Source: an uncultured Bacteroidales bacterium
GTDB lineage: Bacteria > Bacteroidota > Bacteroidia > Bacteroidales > FEN-979
Reading direction: 5' to 3'
Length of the DNA stretch: 54,045 nucleotides
NCBI GenBank assembly: GCA_903929315.1
Contig: CAIYUC010000129.1
Coordinates: 1-54,045 of the forward strand
Under the pieces are notes generated by a model. The model made no database searches. It was not told where the DNA came from and saw nothing but the letters and a program-made list of their open reading frames with translations. Below are positions 28,760 through 37,116 of this stretch, piece by piece. The number at the start of each line of letters is the position of its first letter. Position 1 is the first letter of the stretch. The position numbers and the translations under genes were made by a program.

Positions 28760-30712
28760 ATGAAATTATATTCATTAGTTATTATTTGTGTTTTTTTCCT
28801 TTGTCCATCATTAAATGCTCAATTTCAACCGAAAATGAGCGGTTCTATCTACTGCTCACAAAAAAAGTCGAGTATGTCACACTTGCAGGATTTACCTGAA
28901 AACACAGGAATTATTGGCTTGCATACTTTTGATGTCCTGGATTACACCCTGAATGTTAACCTTTACCATTGCTTTTCCTCACCTTATCCTACCGATTTTA
29001 AAGGCATAAATACCGTGACATTCAAAATAGATTCTACATTGAACAGCATCCAGCTTAATGCAGTCAATAATTCTCTTGCAATTGATTCGGTCCGGTTGGC
29101 GGGTATTTTATTTTCTCAGGTAAACAATATCCTGACCATCTTTTTGAACCGGTACTACCTTCCCGGTGAAATCGTCCAGGTAAGGATTTACTATCGTCAC
29201 CTGAATGTCCAGGATAATGCTGTTTATTCGTCAAATGGAATGTTTTTTACCGATTGTGAACCGGAAGGTGCCCGCTATTGGTTCCCTTGCTGGGACAAGC
29301 CTTCCGACAAGGCAACGTTGGATTTAACGGCCAAAGTTCCTTCGACGGTGAAATTCGCTTCCAACGGGAAACTCATGGATTCAACTTTCAATGGCGATAC
29401 ATTGATCTATCACTGGCATAGTATTCAAAACATCGCTACCTACCTGATGGTAATGACATCAAAGGTCAATTATAATCTTGATATTATTTACTGGCATAAG
29501 ATCAGTAATCCGGCCGACAGCATTCCTATAAGGTTTTATTATAATAATGATTATAGTCCGGCCGGAATTGAAGCCGTCATCAAATCAATGATGACTTATT
29601 ATTCGCAGAATTTCTGTGAACATCCTTTCCAGAAGAACGGTTTTGCTGCTTTAGATAATCAATTCCCATGGGGCGGGATGGAAAACCAGACGTTGACAAG
29701 CATTTGTCCCTGGTGCTGGATTGAATGGCTGATAGCCCATGAATTTGCCCACCAATGGTTCGGAGATATGATCACCTGTGCGACTTGGGCGGATGTCTGG
29801 CTGAATGAAGGTTTTGCTACCTGGTGTGAGGCATTATGGGACGCGCATTATGGAGGCTATGCTTCATACAAGGCAGATATCGTTAATGATGCGGGCTATT
29901 ATTTAGCAAATAACCCCGGATGGCCTATTTCCAATCCGGAATGGGCAATCAATACGCCTCCTACCTGGATATTATTTAACACTGCGATTACATATGAAAA
30001 AGGCGCTTGTGTATTGCATATGCTCCGGCATACCCTGGGCGATTCATTGTTCTTCGCGACCCTTCATGCATATTGTGCAGATACAAACCTTAAATTCAAA
30101 TCCGCTACTACTGGTGATTTTAATGCAGAAGTCAATAGTGTTACAGGACAAGATTACAATTGGTTCTTTAATGAATGGATATACTATCCCAATCATCCAC
30201 AGTATCAAAACACATATTTTTTAATTAATCCCGGTGGTGGGAAGTGGAATGTAGATTTTGTGACTACCCAGGTTCAAACCAATGCTCCTTTCTTCAAGAT
30301 GCCTCTGGAAATAGAGATCCATTTCCTGGATAACAGTGATACGATAATACAAGTGATGAATGATGTCAGTTGGCAGGAGTATACCTGGCTCTTTCACAAG
30401 CAACCCGATACTGTCATTTTTGATCCCAACAATGATATTGTCCTGAAGTTAAGTTCAACTGTAAGAGGAAAAGTCTGGACCGGAAGCAGCAATAGTAACT
30501 GGAATTATCCGGGGAATTGGAGTCCTGTAGATGTTCCGGTTACTGAAGATGTAATAATACCGGCAGTGGTGCCAAATATACCAATTGTTAATGTTGCAGG
30601 AATGACCTGTGGGTCCCTTATCATCGAAAAAGGAGCCAACTTAATCATCAATGTTAAGGAAAATCTCACGATCAATGGCCGGCTGACGATTGACGGGGAG
30701 GCGGGGCCATAA
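28760..30712 (+). CDS. Secreted M1-family zinc aminopeptidase
   Basis: 650 residues with signal peptide 1-20 (LVIICVFFLCPSLNA). The N-terminal beta domain runs to about 230. The catalytic domain carries GGMEN at 305-309 (substrate N-terminus recognition), HEFAHQW at 327-333 and the third zinc ligand E350 in LNEGFATW, the exact HExxH-x18-E spacing of gluzincins. It should trim N-terminal residues from peptides outside the cytoplasm. Residues about 571-650 form a beta-rich region of the kind often followed by a type IX sorting domain (NWSPVDVPVTEDVIIP). The frame stops abruptly at GEAGP, next to an array of tiny repeats. Confidence 0.93.
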   Translation: MKLYSLVIICVFFLCPSLNAQFQPKMSGSIYCSQKKSSMSHLQDLPENTGIIGLHTFDVLDYTLNVNLYHCFSSPYPTDFKGINTVTFKIDSTLNSIQLNAVNNSLAIDSVRLAGILFSQVNNILTIFLNRYYLPGEIVQVRIYYRHLNVQDNAVYSSNGMFFTDCEPEGARYWFPCWDKPSDKATLDLTAKVPSTVKFASNGKLMDSTFNGDTLIYHWHSIQNIATYLMVMTSKVNYNLDIIYWHKISNPADSIPIRFYYNNDYSPAGIEAVIKSMMTYYSQNFCEHPFQKNGFAALDNQFPWGGMENQTLTSICPWCWIEWLIAHEFAHQWFGDMITCATWADVWLNEGFATWCEALWDAHYGGYASYKADIVNDAGYYLANNPGWPISNPEWAINTPPTWILFNTAITYEKGACVLHMLRHTLGDSLFFATLHAYCADTNLKFKSATTGDFNAEVNSVTGQDYNWFFNEWIYYPNHPQYQNTYFLINPGGGKWNVDFVTTQVQTNAPFFKMPLEIEIHFLDNSDTIIQVMNDVSWQEYTWLFHKQPDTVIFDPNNDIVLKLSSTVRGKVWTGSSNSNWNYPGNWSPVDVPVTEDVIIPAVVPNIPIVNVAGMTCGSLIIEKGANLIINVKENLTINGRLTIDGEAGP

Positions 30713-30718
30713 TTCGAA

Positions 30719-30762
30719 TGACAAAGTAACAGAGTGACAGAGTGACAGAGTGACAAAGTAAG
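30719..30762. repeat. acagagtg tandem array
   Basis: Consecutive units of 8 bp (gtgacaga, three nearly perfect copies, then gtgacaaa) lie directly behind the aminopeptidase stop. Related words (cacaaagt) occur at 32399-32440 and near 37648-37732. Confidence 0.8.
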
Positions 30763-30774
30763 AAATTCGATCTT

Positions 30775-30816
30775 TTACCATTTTGCCATTTTACATCTTA
30801 CTATTTTGCCATTTAA
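30775..30816. repeat. ttttgccattttac word array
   Basis: accattttgccattttac and tactattttgccattt repeat each other and match the right arm of the palindrome at 2510-2556. The space to 30913 holds further cacaaag words and no gene. Confidence 0.7.
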
Positions 30817-30913
30817 AAATTTCGCTGCTTCGCAATTCACAAAGTTTTTCACAACGATCACAAAGACTTCTTAGTCAGCCCCAAACCCAAGGTGAGGGTG
30901 AGTTTTTAAAAGG

Positions 30914-32230
30914 CTAATACGGCAACTGCAGCAGCATCCAGTTCCCTGTCTGGGCGCCCTCAAGCATATTCTGCTCGAGCAGGTTCCATCCGACAAACCC
31001 GGTAAATATCCCGTTTGGTGATTGAGCTGCCGTGGGTGCAAGAGGCGCACCCGTTTCTGCATTATAGTTCTCATGCATAGAACCGCAGGTTTTGATATCA
31101 TTTAATAGAACCGGCGCCAGTTTCATTCCCAATTGTCTGGCCTCTTCCTTAAATCCATAATTAACCAGGGCAATGGAATAAAGAAAATCAGCATTGATCC
31201 AGAGCGGTCCCTGCCAGTTGGAATAAGGAATGATCATGCATTCGTTATTGTATTGCGGATCCTGTTTTGAAAGCGAACGCAAACCGTAATCTGACAGCAT
31301 ATATTGAGGATTCCAAAGATAACGGCGGATCATCTCTTTTCCCTCCTTTAATGGAACCAGGTTTTGTATCAGGGGAACAAAATTTGAGTAGGATATTCTT
31401 TTAATCGCTTGGTTGTTATCTCTGCGAACATTAAAGAAAGAGTATTCCCCCGGGAACCAAAGATATTTAAGAATGGCTGTTTTCAGCGTTTCTGCTTTAT
31501 TCTTATAAAACTTGACGTTTACATCGTCTCCAAGCTTTTCAGCTATAAGCATCATACTAATGTATTCCCTGAGCTGGAAAGTATTGATATCGACAGCAAG
31601 GATGGCGCTCCGGTCGGTGGAATCGTTCGTTAAGACCGGATTGTTATCTGCACCGGATTGAACTGCATTATCCCAGAAAAACAGGCCGAACTTAGGATCA
31701 AACTGGGTTTTTTCCCTGTACGACAAAACTAATTGCAATTTCTTATAAATGGGTTTAATCCACTCAAACTCCCCTGAATAAAAAGAAGCAAAATAAGCTC
31801 CCTGGGAAAGGAAAGGCTTCATGGCGAATTTTCCAAAGATCGGCCGTGGTCCCTTGATCGTGATACAACCCGGTACATAGCCTTTTTCGTCCGCGCTGTT
31901 GACAAAATTCAACACCCACCATTTCAGGTATTTCGTATCCTCAATTCGGTGGGAGGCAAGGTAACAGCCAATAAAAAAGCCGTCCCAATCCCACATCTGC
32001 TTGTAAAAGCCTGCCGGTATGAGATAATCGTATTTGATATACCCTTCGGCTGGACGAATGGATCTCAATTTCAGGGTGTCAAAAGCCAAACTCAATTCCT
32101 GAAAAGAGGATTGATCAGGGAAAATTGTAACAGCCGATTCCAGCCCTGTATCCTGAGCCCGCATGTTTCCTGAACAGAGGACCAGGAATAAAATAAAACT
32201 GCCAAACAATTGCAAACACTTCTTCTGCAT
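30914..32230 (-). CDS. Secreted GH63-like six-hairpin glycosidase
   Basis: 438 residues from the ATG at 32228-32230, chosen because it directly begins a signal peptide (LQLFGSFILFLVLCSGNMRA); an upstream ATG would add 21 residues. It has an (alpha/alpha)6 toroid with motifs of GH63 and related clans: WDWDGFFIG (80-88), SGADNNP (192-198), NWQGPLW (338-344) and HENYNAETG (386-394). This suggests an exo-alpha-glucosidase, mannosylglycerate hydrolase or trehalase-type enzyme in the periplasm or outside. Exact substrate is uncertain. It converges on the aminopeptidase. Confidence 0.85.
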   Translation of the reverse strand: MQKKCLQLFGSFILFLVLCSGNMRAQDTGLESAVTIFPDQSSFQELSLAFDTLKLRSIRPAEGYIKYDYLIPAGFYKQMWDWDGFFIGCYLASHRIEDTKYLKWWVLNFVNSADEKGYVPGCITIKGPRPIFGKFAMKPFLSQGAYFASFYSGEFEWIKPIYKKLQLVLSYREKTQFDPKFGLFFWDNAVQSGADNNPVLTNDSTDRSAILAVDINTFQLREYISMMLIAEKLGDDVNVKFYKNKAETLKTAILKYLWFPGEYSFFNVRRDNNQAIKRISYSNFVPLIQNLVPLKEGKEMIRRYLWNPQYMLSDYGLRSLSKQDPQYNNECMIIPYSNWQGPLWINADFLYSIALVNYGFKEEARQLGMKLAPVLLNDIKTCGSMHENYNAETGAPLAPTAAQSPNGIFTGFVGWNLLEQNMLEGAQTGNWMLLQLPY

Positions 32231-32344
32231 ATACTTTATATTAGAAAATGGATGATTAAATTGCTTTGCAAGATAGTACTTTTTGAGATTCAAAAAATAG
32301 TATCAAAAACTCACCCCCTTAATTGGGTTGACTAAAAGTCTTAG

Positions 32345-32440
32345 TGCACCTTTGTGCAAGTCTTGGTGACCTTTGTGGTTAAACTTTAAAGAATTGAACC
32401 ACAAAGGATCACAAAGTGCTCACAAAGTATCACAAAGAAT
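32345..32440. repeat. cctttgtg / cacaaagg word arrays in both orientations
   Basis: cctttgtgcaagtcttggtg and acctttgtgg are followed by accacaaaggatcacaaag and two more cacaaagtat-type units. The two halves are roughly reverse complements, so the 270-bp gap between the glycosidase and the response regulator could fold. No gene is visible there. Confidence 0.65.
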
Positions 32441-32501
32441 ACAACACTAACATTTTATTTATTAGTCAAGCTCAAAATTAACGCTGGGGTGAATTTATAA
32501 T

Positions 32502-33251
32502 TTACATATTTAATAACTGCTTCAGTAATTTATACCCGCTAATGCTGGCCTTTAAACTGACATTGTTTTTCAGTAACACGGAATAACTTTCTTTATCATA
32601 GATCTCAACCCTGGCGATAAAGTTCACATTCAGGATCGTCGACCGGTGAATCCTCACAAAATGCGAAGGATCAAGATGCGATTCCATGTATTTCATTGTT
32701 TTTTCCTTCAGAAACCTGCTGTCTTTCGTATAGATCATCACATAATCACCCTCGGCGCCGATGTAAAGAATATCATCCGACGCGATAACATGGATCTTTT
32801 GTCCGCTTTTAACCGCTATCCGCTGGAGAATATCAGGTTTATCTTCCATGGCAGACAATAGTTTTTTAACCGGACTCGTGGCTTGCTGATCCTCTCTTAC
32901 GTTTTGAATTGCTTTCTGTAATGCCTGCTCAAATCTTGCTTTTGTGAAAGGTTTCAGAAGGTAATCCGTGGCATTCATTTCAAAAGCCCTGATCGCATAT
33001 TGGTCATAAGCCGTAATAAAGATAATAAGAGGTATTTCATCAATTAATTCCAGCATCTCGAAACCGGTAAGTTTTGGCATCTGAATATCCAGAAAGACAA
33101 TATCCGGCTTCATTTCGTTAATGGCTTTAACCCCGCTGAATCCATCGGCACATTCCGCGATTATCTCAACTTTATCCTGTTCTTTAAGATAATTCCGGAT
33201 GATGTCTCTAGCCGGTTCTTCATCGTCAATTATGATTGTTCTTATTAACAT
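32502..33251 (-). CDS. LytTR-family response regulator
   Basis: 249 residues. The receiver domain (1-120) has the acidic pocket IIIDDEEPAR, phospho-acceptor D55 in IVFLDIQMP, T in FITAYDQYA and K in YLLKPF. The LytTR DNA-binding domain (about 145-245) follows with IAVKSGQKIHVIASDDILYI and HRSTILNVNFI. It should be activated by the adjacent LytS-type kinase and bind short direct repeats. It is the last gene of the LiaF-kinase-regulator operon; its start codon abuts an 11-bp repeat array. Confidence 0.95.
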   Translation of the reverse strand: MLIRTIIIDDEEPARDIIRNYLKEQDKVEIIAECADGFSGVKAINEMKPDIVFLDIQMPKLTGFEMLELIDEIPLIIFITAYDQYAIRAFEMNATDYLLKPFTKARFEQALQKAIQNVREDQQATSPVKKLLSAMEDKPDILQRIAVKSGQKIHVIASDDILYIGAEGDYVMIYTKDSRFLKEKTMKYMESHLDPSHFVRIHRSTILNVNFIARVEIYDKESYSVLLKNNVSLKASISGYKLLKQLLNM

Positions 33252-33292
33252 ATTCGTGGTTATTCAATAGTTATTCGGTAGTTATTCATTGT
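33249..33292 (-). repeat. 11-bp GAATAA repeat array at the response-regulator start
   Basis: On the minus strand the units are atgaataa, ctaccgaataa, ctattgaataa and ccacgaata, the last running into the ATG. The unit ctaccgaataa is identical in the array at 37041-37116, which also abuts a start codon in the same relative orientation. Confidence 0.85.
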
Positions 33293-33293
33293 T

Positions 33294-33353
33294 CCACTTT
33301 TCACTTTTCATTTTTCCATTTTCAATGTTCAGTTTTCACTTTTCGTTTTCACT
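33294..33353. repeat. cacttttcatttttc word array
   Basis: Six or seven degenerate units of about 8-9 bp (cacttttca, tttttccatt, ttcagtttt, cacttttcg) fill the rest of the 110-bp kinase-regulator gap, directly next to the 11-bp array. Confidence 0.7.
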
Positions 33354-33361
33354 TACATGCA

Positions 33362-34417
33362 TTATTGCCTTATCACCGGAATTATTAATATTGCTTCGAA
33401 TACATTATCATTTACCTTCGTCTTAAGCAATTGTTCATTCTGATAGATCAGTTTTAATCTTTCCCGGATGTTTTTCAATCCAATGCCGGCGCCTTTACGC
33501 AGTGGGGCTCCGGGTTCGAAATTATTGGAAATGACAATCTGCATATAACCCTCATAGAGGTCACCGGTCGTTTTTATGGTCACCTTTCCCATACTTTCAT
33601 AAACTCCATGCTTGACAGCATTTTCAAAGAGCGGTTGAAGGATCATAACCGGTATCTGCACGGACAGGCACCGATCGGTGATCCTGAATTCATATTCAAG
33701 CCTGGATCCGAAGCGTACCTGTTCAATATCAAGATATAGCCGGGTATTCTCAAGTTCGAGCTGCAGAGTGGAGAATCGTTCCTTGTCGCGGGAGACGGAA
33801 TAGCGCAGAAAATCGGATAGCTTGATCACCATTTCCTGGGCTTTTGAAGGATTGGTCAGGATCAGTGAGCTCACCGAATTGAGGCTGTTAAACAGAAAAT
33901 GAGGGTTGATCTGGGCTTTCAGCAGGTTTAGCTCACTATCTTTAACGATTTCATTCAGTTTAGCCTCATTTTTCATCTTTTCCTGCAGGTTATTGTAGTA
34001 GATGATGACATAATAGATCATCACAAGAATAAAGTAGAACAGGATACCACTGATGATCCTCCAGGGAATCGATGTTACAAAGAAATCAATGTACGGATTA
34101 TTGCCCTGGAATAGACTGTGAAGTATGGCGCTGCTGATGCCAAACCAAATGAAAAGGATGATAGCGAGGGAAATAACATGGCTGAAGACCAGGTTAAAGG
34201 AATTTTTAATCCCGGATTGGCTAAACCTGACAGCATACCAGACCGGGAATGCCAAAAGACAATAAAGTAAATTAAAGAGAACGCTATCGGTAATGGAAAT
34301 CAATAATTCCTGGTCATACAGGAAATATAAAATGGAAAAGTGGATACCTGTAATGAGTATCCACATTCCAAAGTAAAGGCCAATGGATTGAAGGTTTTTT
34401 AAAAAGGGATGTTGCAT
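33362..34417 (-). CDS. LytS/YehU-type sensor histidine kinase
   Basis: 351 residues. Four hydrophobic helices at about 12-34, 45-63, 78-100 and 120-142 are followed by a short coiled coil. The His_kinase domain carries H173 in QINPHFLFNSLNS. The ATPase domain has the N-box PLFENAVKHG (262-271) and G-box GAGIGLKNIRERL. No extracytoplasmic sensor domain is visible, so the signal is probably sensed in the membrane or through the LiaF-like protein encoded just upstream. Confidence 0.95.
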   Translation of the reverse strand: MQHPFLKNLQSIGLYFGMWILITGIHFSILYFLYDQELLISITDSVLFNLLYCLLAFPVWYAVRFSQSGIKNSFNLVFSHVISLAIILFIWFGISSAILHSLFQGNNPYIDFFVTSIPWRIISGILFYFILVMIYYVIIYYNNLQEKMKNEAKLNEIVKDSELNLLKAQINPHFLFNSLNSVSSLILTNPSKAQEMVIKLSDFLRYSVSRDKERFSTLQLELENTRLYLDIEQVRFGSRLEYEFRITDRCLSVQIPVMILQPLFENAVKHGVYESMGKVTIKTTGDLYEGYMQIVISNNFEPGAPLRKGAGIGLKNIRERLKLIYQNEQLLKTKVNDNVFEAILIIPVIRQ

Positions 34418-34446
34418 CCTTGCTTTGTATTTTGCGGGTTGTACTT

Positions 34447-35190
34447 TTAATAACTCTTGATCTCTCCGCCACCAAATATAGCCGATCCTTTGATTACCAG
34501 CACCCTTGTAGCATCCGGTTGTTCTTTTATCACAGAGCGTTTATCCTGAAATCCTCCCAGTATAGCTGATATCTCCACCACGACTTTCCAATCGGATGGA
34601 ACGATAAGGGTAACCCCGCCGAAGATACATTCAATGATCAGTTCGTTGCGGCCTTCCGCAAGTGTAGCTTGTGTCAGGTCGATCTCTGCTCCGCCGAAAA
34701 TATTGCTGATCTTTCCGCCTTTGAATTCCGTGTGAATGATCTTTTGTTTCGAACCGCTGAAGATATTTTCTTGCCGGATATAACCTTCATCCAGGTTAGA
34801 TCCACCCTGGGGATTTTCCAAATGACGGTGCCAGCGATGATGATGACGGTAACCCCTGCCAAACAGGATGGAAACACCAATTATGATCAGCAGGACAGGC
34901 CAGAAGATCCTTACAAATGAAATATGAAAGTCATAGAGCTCAGGCATCAGGAAGAATCCCCCAATTAGTATTAATATAATACCCGGACCGCGTCCTTCAC
35001 GGCCGATAAGGCTGACAATACCGAGAACGATCAACAGCATTTGCCAGGAGAAGATAATATGCTTCCACGCTAAAGGCAGAATTTCAAAATTAAATGCCAG
35101 TAAAAGTAGACCGGCGAGAACGACGACGAATCCAAAGGTGAATTTTTTCATACGATGATTATTACATCTTTTTTCAACTGCGTTTTCCAT
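34447..35190 (-). CDS. LiaF-like membrane protein (envelope-stress associated)
   Basis: 247 residues (or 234 from the second ATG at 35151, just before the first helix). Four short hydrophobic segments (about 15-35, 40-57, 66-85, 89-108) precede a histidine-rich linker (RHHHRWHRH). A C-terminal beta-repeat domain has three FGG-type turns: NIFGGAEIDL, CIFGGVTLIV and AIFGGGEIKS. In Firmicutes LiaF restrains a cell-wall-stress kinase. Here the gene leads an operon with a LytS kinase and LytTR regulator, so a similar role is inferred. Confidence 0.82.
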   Translation of the reverse strand: MENAVEKRCNNHRMKKFTFGFVVVLAGLLLLAFNFEILPLAWKHIIFSWQMLLIVLGIVSLIGREGRGPGIILILIGGFFLMPELYDFHISFVRIFWPVLLIIIGVSILFGRGYRHHHRWHRHLENPQGGSNLDEGYIRQENIFSGSKQKIIHTEFKGGKISNIFGGAEIDLTQATLAEGRNELIIECIFGGVTLIVPSDWKVVVEISAILGGFQDKRSVIKEQPDATRVLVIKGSAIFGGGEIKSY

Positions 35191-35229
35191 TTTTTTAAGG
35201 TTTTAAAATTAACAATTTTTTTTGTATGG

Positions 35230-35237
35230 CAAATGTA
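35230..35237 (-). promoter_or_regulatory. -7 box for the LiaF-LytS-LytTR operon
   Basis: On the minus strand TACATTTG, 39 bp before the LiaF ATG. No obvious -33 box. Confidence 0.45.
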
Positions 35238-35334
35238 TACCAGTAACCCAGTCCGGGAAATAATAATTCGTTGAAGGACTGAAAAACGTCGATAAATTCA
35301 GATTATTGGAGGACGGGGAAGACGAAATGAAATG

Positions 35335-35388
35335 ACTGATGCTCGATACTTGATGCTCGATGCTCGATAGAAACTGGTGAACTGGTGA
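35335..35388. repeat. gatgctcgata word array
   Basis: tgatgctcgata, cttgatgctcga and tgctcgata are followed by the doublet actggtgaactggtgag. It lies in the 250-bp gap upstream of the LiaF operon and behind the convergently oriented end of nothing else; the rest of the gap is AT-rich with no gene. Confidence 0.7.
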
Positions 35389-35440
35389 GTTAATTAATTA
35401 ATTTCCGTATTAATGCACTACTGCATTCTGAATTTCTGCA

Positions 35441-35935
35441 TTAATCATATAGCTTCAAATACTCAAATATATTTCCGGTACAATCAAGAAATCGCTGAAA
35501 ATCTGCATAAGATATAACAAGCGAAGCAGTATTGGTGCATGGATGAAAGCTGATCTTCTTCGATTGTTTCAGGTTTTCATCGAGGAAGACATGAACATGC
35601 TTTGAATGATCATTGATAAGTCCGAAAGGAGAAACAGAACCGGGCGTCAATCCAAGATATTTTTCCAACCGTTGATCGGAAGCAAAGGATAATTTCCCTT
35701 GCTTCAATCTTTGTTCCAGGTCATGAATGGAAAGATCTTTGCTGTGTTCAAGGATCACAAGATAGTGTTTATCTCCCTTATGATTTCGGAAGAAGAGATT
35801 CTTGCAGTGGGTCGCTTCAATATCAATCCAGCATTTCCGGGCATCATCGATGGTCCTCACTGCAGGATGTTCGTAATAATCGAAAGTAATTTTCAGTTCA
35901 TTGAGAACTTTGTATAAGGCAGGGTCTCCATTCAT
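35441..35935 (-). CDS. YbaK/ProX-type aminoacyl-tRNA deacylase
   Basis: 164 residues covering a single YbaK/prolyl-tRNA-editing domain: KNLFFRNHKGDKHYLVILEH, GLTPGSVSPFGLINDHSKHV and the C-terminal ISFHPCTNTASLVISYADF. Free-standing proteins of this type hydrolyse mischarged tRNA, typically Ala-tRNA(Pro). It is a single-gene unit pointing away from dapF. Family assignment is firm; the tRNA substrate is inferred. Confidence 0.9.
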   Translation of the reverse strand: MNGDPALYKVLNELKITFDYYEHPAVRTIDDARKCWIDIEATHCKNLFFRNHKGDKHYLVILEHSKDLSIHDLEQRLKQGKLSFASDQRLEKYLGLTPGSVSPFGLINDHSKHVHVFLDENLKQSKKISFHPCTNTASLVISYADFQRFLDCTGNIFEYLKLYD

Positions 35936-35990
35936 TTATTCCAAATTTGAAAGTAAATTTAGGAAATAAATTATATATTAATATTATTTT

Positions 35991-36080
35991 GATGGTGATG
36001 CTGGATGCTAGATCCTGGATACTCGATGTGTGAGTGTGGGTCTTGAATCTGGCATCTGGCATCTAGCATCGAGTATCAGA
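35991..36080. repeat. ctggcatct / gatgctagatc word array
   Basis: Left half gatgctggatgctagatcct and right half ctggcatctggcatctagc are partly reverse-complementary, ending gagtatcaga against ggatactcga. It occupies half of the divergent spacer between the deacylase and dapF and ends 9 bp before the dapF -7 box. Confidence 0.75.
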
Positions 36081-36088
36081 ATAAATTA

Positions 36089-36096
36089 TAGCTTTG
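36089..36096 (+). promoter_or_regulatory. -7 box for dapF
   Basis: TAGCTTTG fits TAnnTTTG and ends 19 bp before the ATG. Where a -33 box would lie there is only word-array sequence. Confidence 0.5.
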
Positions 36097-36115
36097 CAAC
36101 TGATTTTCGATTAAG

Positions 36116-36904
36116 ATGAAACTTCCATTCTATAAATACCAAGGAACAGGTAATGATTTTATCCTTATTGATAACCGTTCTCTGAAATGGCAGCCATCGA
36201 CATCAGATATTCTATTTCTGTGCAGCCGGCATTTCGGTATTGGCGCCGACGGTCTGATCCTTTTATCAGTGCAGAATGGCTATGATTTTGGTATGACCTA
36301 TTTTAATTCGGATGGAAAAGAAAGCACGATGTGCGGGAACGGGGGAAGGTGTATGACCGCTTTTGCCCATTTCCTCGGATTGATAAAATCTGAAGCGTAT
36401 TTCGGCGCCATTGACGGTGACCATATCGCCAGGATACTGGAAATTTCGAAGGATATTAAAAAGATCAGCCTTAAAATGAAAGATGTCAATGTCGATGAGA
36501 TCATTGCCGACCATCTTTTCATGAACACCGGATCACCCCATTATGTCAGCTTTGTAAAAGATGTGGAAGGGATGGATCTTGTCGCCCGTGCACATAAGAT
36601 CAGGTTCAGTGAACGATTCGCAGAAGAAGGAACCAATGTCGATTTTGTGGAGATCAGGAAAGATCATCTTTTTGTGCGAACCTATGAACGGGGTGTAGAA
36701 GATGAAACGTATTCCTGCGGAACCGGTGTCACCGCTTCTGCCCTTGCTGCTGCCATAAGAAATCCGGATAATCCCGGATATTTCAATATCCTGACAAAAG
36801 GAGGAGAATTGACAGTCAGGTTCAGACAAAACAAAAATTCTTTCATGGAGGTATGGCTGGAAGGACCAGCGCAATTTGTATTTCAAGGGGAAATCGAAAT
36901 TTAA
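36116..36904 (+). CDS. dapF: Diaminopimelate epimerase
   Basis: 262 residues; converts LL- to meso-diaminopimelate for lysine and peptidoglycan. Both catalytic cysteines are present: C73 in TMCGNGGRCM and C201 in YSCGTGVTASAL. FYKYQGTGNDFILIDN opens the protein and ERGVEDET precedes the second cysteine. Length and motifs are normal for the family. Confidence 0.97.
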   Translation: MKLPFYKYQGTGNDFILIDNRSLKWQPSTSDILFLCSRHFGIGADGLILLSVQNGYDFGMTYFNSDGKESTMCGNGGRCMTAFAHFLGLIKSEAYFGAIDGDHIARILEISKDIKKISLKMKDVNVDEIIADHLFMNTGSPHYVSFVKDVEGMDLVARAHKIRFSERFAEEGTNVDFVEIRKDHLFVRTYERGVEDETYSCGTGVTASALAAAIRNPDNPGYFNILTKGGELTVRFRQNKNSFMEVWLEGPAQFVFQGEIEI

Positions 36905-36930
36905 TGTTTGATTACCCATATCACTTAATA

Positions 36931-36955
36931 GATTACGAATTACGGATTACGAATT
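36931..36955. repeat. gattacgaattac word array
   Basis: gattacgaattac, ggattacgaatt: two units, same words as at 2711-2761 and 26370-26391, in the dapF-acetyltransferase gap. Confidence 0.75.
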
Positions 36956-37040
36956 AAATACATCAATTAACAGGGCAATTTATTTTAATAACAATCAGTA
37001 AATACAAGTACCAATCAGTAACAATAAATTACCATTATAA

Positions 37041-37116
37041 CAACTGAATAACAACTGAATAACTACTGAATAACTACTGAATAACTACCGAATAACAGTT
37101 GAATAACCATGAATAA
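37041..37116 (+). repeat. 11-bp GAATAA repeat array reaching into the acetyltransferase start
   Basis: Six consecutive 11-bp units (caactgaataa twice, ctactgaataa twice, ctaccgaataa, cagttgaataa) and a seventh, shorter unit ccatgaataa that contains the ATG. A sister array lies at 33249-33292. Confidence 0.9.

Noticed and set aside
37041-37116. Possible CRISPR-like array
   Set aside because: Units are 11 bp without spacers and no cas gene is present in the window.
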